Shown piece by piece: positions 63,701-64,000 of a stretch of 64,000 bases of DNA (position 1 is the first letter of the stretch; the number at the start of each line of letters is the position of its first letter). The DNA is from Micromonospora ureilytica. GTDB lineage: Bacteria > Actinomycetota > Actinomycetes > Mycobacteriales > Micromonosporaceae. The position numbers and the translations under genes are program-made. The notes beneath the pieces were generated by a model that had not been told where the DNA came from, searched no databases, and was given only the letters and a program-made list of their open reading frames with translations. The stretch lies in NCBI RefSeq assembly GCF_015751765.1, contig NZ_JADOTX010000001.1, positions 868,001-932,000 on the forward strand, given 5' to 3'.

Positions 63701-64000
63701 CCCAAACGGTTCCTCGGGCACGCCAACGGCATCAGCCAGCTCGGTGTCTCGGTCGGCACCGTGTTCGCCCCGCTGCTCGGCGCCGGCCTGATCGCCACCG
63801 TCGGTGTTCCCGGCGTGCTGCTCATCGACACCGCCACCTTCATCGCCGGGGTGCTGTCCCTCCTGCTCGTGCGGTTCCCGAACCTGATGTTCCATCGCCG
63901 GGAAGAGGCGTTCCGCACCGAGATCGCCAACGGCTGGCGCTACATCATCCGCCGCCCTGGCCTACGGGCCGCGTTGCGGTTCTTCATCGTCGACCATGCC
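57725..64000 (+). CDS. Two-module NRPS fused to thioesterase and MFS transporter (C-terminus off the right edge)
   Basis: 2092 codons in one frame, no stop. Order: A1 (about 20-490; YVVYTSGSTGRPKGVVVP, NTYGPTETTVV), T1 (DDFLALGGDSLDAI, near 530), C (580-960; LLVHHLVFDGWS), A2 (1020-1500; YVIYTSGSTGMAKGVVVTH), T2 (DDSFFALGGDSFAAL, near 1550), a thioesterase (about 1600-1850; LLYGHCLGVAV, acid in GSRDRVTE, His in KAGHFF) and an MFS domain from 1865 (LARFATVAAGQFLSMIGSGL, VADRWDRRRVM motif A). Frame continuity at the TE-MFS junction (63242-63400) was read codon by codon. A1 code D-A-E-D-I-G-T-V-V-K and A2 code D-M-G-E-I-G-A-V-D-K resemble recalled Lys and Orn codes. The thioesterase has Cys where Ser is usual. 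Likely product: a basic dipeptide exported by the fused pump. Confidence 0.9.
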   Translation, partial: MSQAIGIRTSPVGEGPLWRAIVARAHRRPAATAVVDGAGDLTYAELVARVEERVAELTVAGVSDGDLVGLRMPRSRDAIVAMLAVLRVGAGYVPIDPAYPAERQELILADARPRAVISPDGVAATDTPVGAEAHAAAGTGAAYVVYTSGSTGRPKGVVVPTSALAAFCAAARQRYELTAADRVLQFASLSFDASVEEIFPALTCGAAVVLRDDDMISRPDLFLDGCAGLGITVLDLPTAYWHDLVAALDRGEATLPATIRLAIIGGEAARPDAVRRWQRAAGPGVRLLNTYGPTETTVVATVADLTDWAGDAVPIGHPLPGLTCRVLAADGAEAPDGEAGELAIGGAQVATGYLRRPDLTTERFRPGPNGREYRTGDRVRRAADGSLEFLGRLDEQMKIRGFRVEPGEIEAALRTAPGIEDAVVLLGERGGQARLTGHVVADRGIDLIAVRAALAEVLPAYLVPAALVRHDRLPITVQGKVDRRALAAVVPDGPVVDTDLTPAQRAVARIWTAVLGIPQVRQNDDFLALGGDSLDAIRMISALRHEHGVQLTLSRLYAAPTLAEVANLVTSVGTGGATETVAVAEGVPVALSSLQRDFWIAEQVCAALPAHTLGIRYRFAERVDPAALARALTALARRHPLLRARFPDDGAEPRMVIGSDALLELAQGEPVKAKFDLAAGPLARAYLGADGTELVLLVHHLVFDGWSATVVGEELAALYRAARTGAEPDLAPAVALPDLAARNTAARSDADLREYWRQRFVDADLDLELPADRPRPVARSFAAARLTRHVDPMLLERLRTYGRGERASLFMVVLAGLQTVLARYTGRTDVTVLTPVAGRTGPGEAALVGPLLNILPMRGDVTGAPTFAQLVARVRDAVLADLDHQTLALPDLVDALARPGSGNRNRVSPVMLTVHNTPAPNDTAIRYAGELPPAATMVDLAVGLDFPTDGPLLTIDYATELFDEPRMAALADHLLTLLAAAASDPDTDVLRLPLLTAEERHRILRDWNDVAAPVPDATTVHELFERHAAATPDAPALTFRGDTMSYGDVNMRANRIARRLRAAGVQPGDRVAICLDRGLDLFVAMWGVLKAGAAYVPLDPAYPRERLDYMLADSGATVSIDAAYLRDPLPGDGSDLPPAAAADDPAYVIYTSGSTGMAKGVVVTHRNLVHAADMWQRAYDLRPEWTYQQAASFSFDMFVGETLRAHTTGGRLVVVPRETLLDPADLYELMRTERVECTELVPAVLRGLLAHADRTGAGLSWLRMLIGGGEKWHVHEYELARRLVGPHGRVVNAYGVTEVTVDNVWFDGSAAHLPSEAPLPIGRPFPRNRVYVLDAHGEPVPAGVVGELYLGGAGVAPGYHQRPELTAERFIDDPYAPEAGARMYRSGDAARFHADGTVDFLGRLDDQVKVNGYRIELGEVEAALGALPGISSCAVAVHTPTSGIARLIGYVVTATGEEADEAVLRDALGRALPVHMVPARVLTLSALPLTPNGKLDRRRLPAPPQTAATLAGPAPETPREKAIAEAWSAVLGVADIGLDDSFFALGGDSFAALKVVRQITPAPTLLDLYQQPTVRRLAALLDSRVENPPAERRMLHRLTPHDADLAAGGVTVVGVPYSGGSAVAYQPLADALPSTWALLAVELPGHDYARPDEPLLPSAEVAERVLAELREVSGPVLLYGHCLGVAVTMQIARRAEEAGIELAGVALGAGFPTARLPGRVFDWFYRFVPTDALTSDREYLAYLRGRGGFTDVDDPQQQAFVLRNVRHDARDAEEFFTTAYGGQTARLKAPVLAVVGSRDRVTEHYQERFHEWEHFAEGGVRLAVLPKAGHFFVKSHAQPLAAELVAFAGGATTEPLPQDQQAGPAPSLARFATVAAGQFLSMIGSGLSALVLSIWVFQRTGSLTDFAVVNAIGLLPGILVGPIAGAVADRWDRRRVMLASDTVAGLSMVTLAVAVFAGGGLQLWQIYLAVSVTSMAGAFQRPAYLAAVAQLVPKRFLGHANGISQLGVSVGTVFAPLLGAGLIATVGVPGVLLIDTATFIAGVLSLLLVRFPNLMFHRREEAFRTEIANGWRYIIRRPGLRAALRFFIVDHA

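Noticed and set aside
1..64000. tRNA, rRNA, CRISPR arrays, insertion sequences, prophage genes
   Set aside because: Looked for by eye on both strands; no cloverleaf-like segment, regularly spaced repeat, or transposase/integrase motif was found. A covariance-model scan would be needed to exclude small RNAs.

Overview
This is a GC-rich, gene-dense actinobacterial chromosome segment with frequent GTG starts, ATGA-type start/stop overlaps, many secreted hydrolases, LAL and SARP regulators and NRPS genes. The mix is most like Micromonosporaceae or a related filamentous actinomycete; that assignment is inference from gene content. No rRNA, tRNA, CRISPR array, intact transposase or phage module was seen.

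Layout. 1-7012: a secreted CdtB-like nuclease running off the left edge, an XRE/MmyB regulator, a VOC protein, a LuxR-type ATPase (LAL) regulator and two tandem SRPBCC genes. 7385-14016: one compact operon for a complete PTS (DeoR regulator, 1-phosphofructokinase-like kinase, mannitol-type EIIC, EIIB, EIIA, zinc dehydrogenase, HPr, EI). 14300-17017: two GNAT genes and a secreted TAP-like peptidase. 17271-21443: a nitrogen block on the minus strand with AmtB, type II glutamine synthetase and an animal-type glutaminase that carries ankyrin repeats. 21774-29016: DJ-1/PfpI protein, 5'-truncated thioredoxin-reductase-like gene, CPA1 antiporter, a small membrane-protein/regulator pair behind a 31-bp perfect inverted repeat, cupin remnant, hemerythrin protein, GNAT and ECF sigma factor. 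29094-37403: a full-length SARP-NB-ARC-TPR regulator, a hydrolase, a zinc dehydrogenase and an MFS gene, with three decayed pieces (glycosidase remnant, truncated SARP paralogue, lectin-domain remnant). 37599-46987: ABC exporter, NhaA, SulP plus MerR, LtrA, and a Mef-like MFS exporter preceded by an 18-codon leader ORF with attenuator-like RNA arms. 47260-50402: zwf and a PHP-type hydrolase. 50492-64000: a Pls/PosA-type NRPS followed by an overlapping M1 aminopeptidase, a phytase-like secreted protein, and a two-module NRPS fused in frame to a thioesterase and an MFS transporter, cut by the right edge.

Three places deserve most attention. (1) The leader ORF at 45649-45705 encodes Met-Arg-Phe-Arg and overlaps the first of several mutually exclusive RNA arms, the last of which covers the ribosome binding site of the exporter; this looks like antibiotic-induced translational attenuation of the ermC/mefA kind. 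(2) The Pls/PosA-type synthetase (51832-55743) has an adenylation code that reads like lysine and a co-transcribed M1 aminopeptidase. (3) The NRPS-thioesterase-MFS fusion (57725 to the edge) has two adenylation domains whose codes also read as basic amino acids, and a Cys in place of the thioesterase Ser. Together they suggest a locus that makes, exports and trims small cationic peptides.
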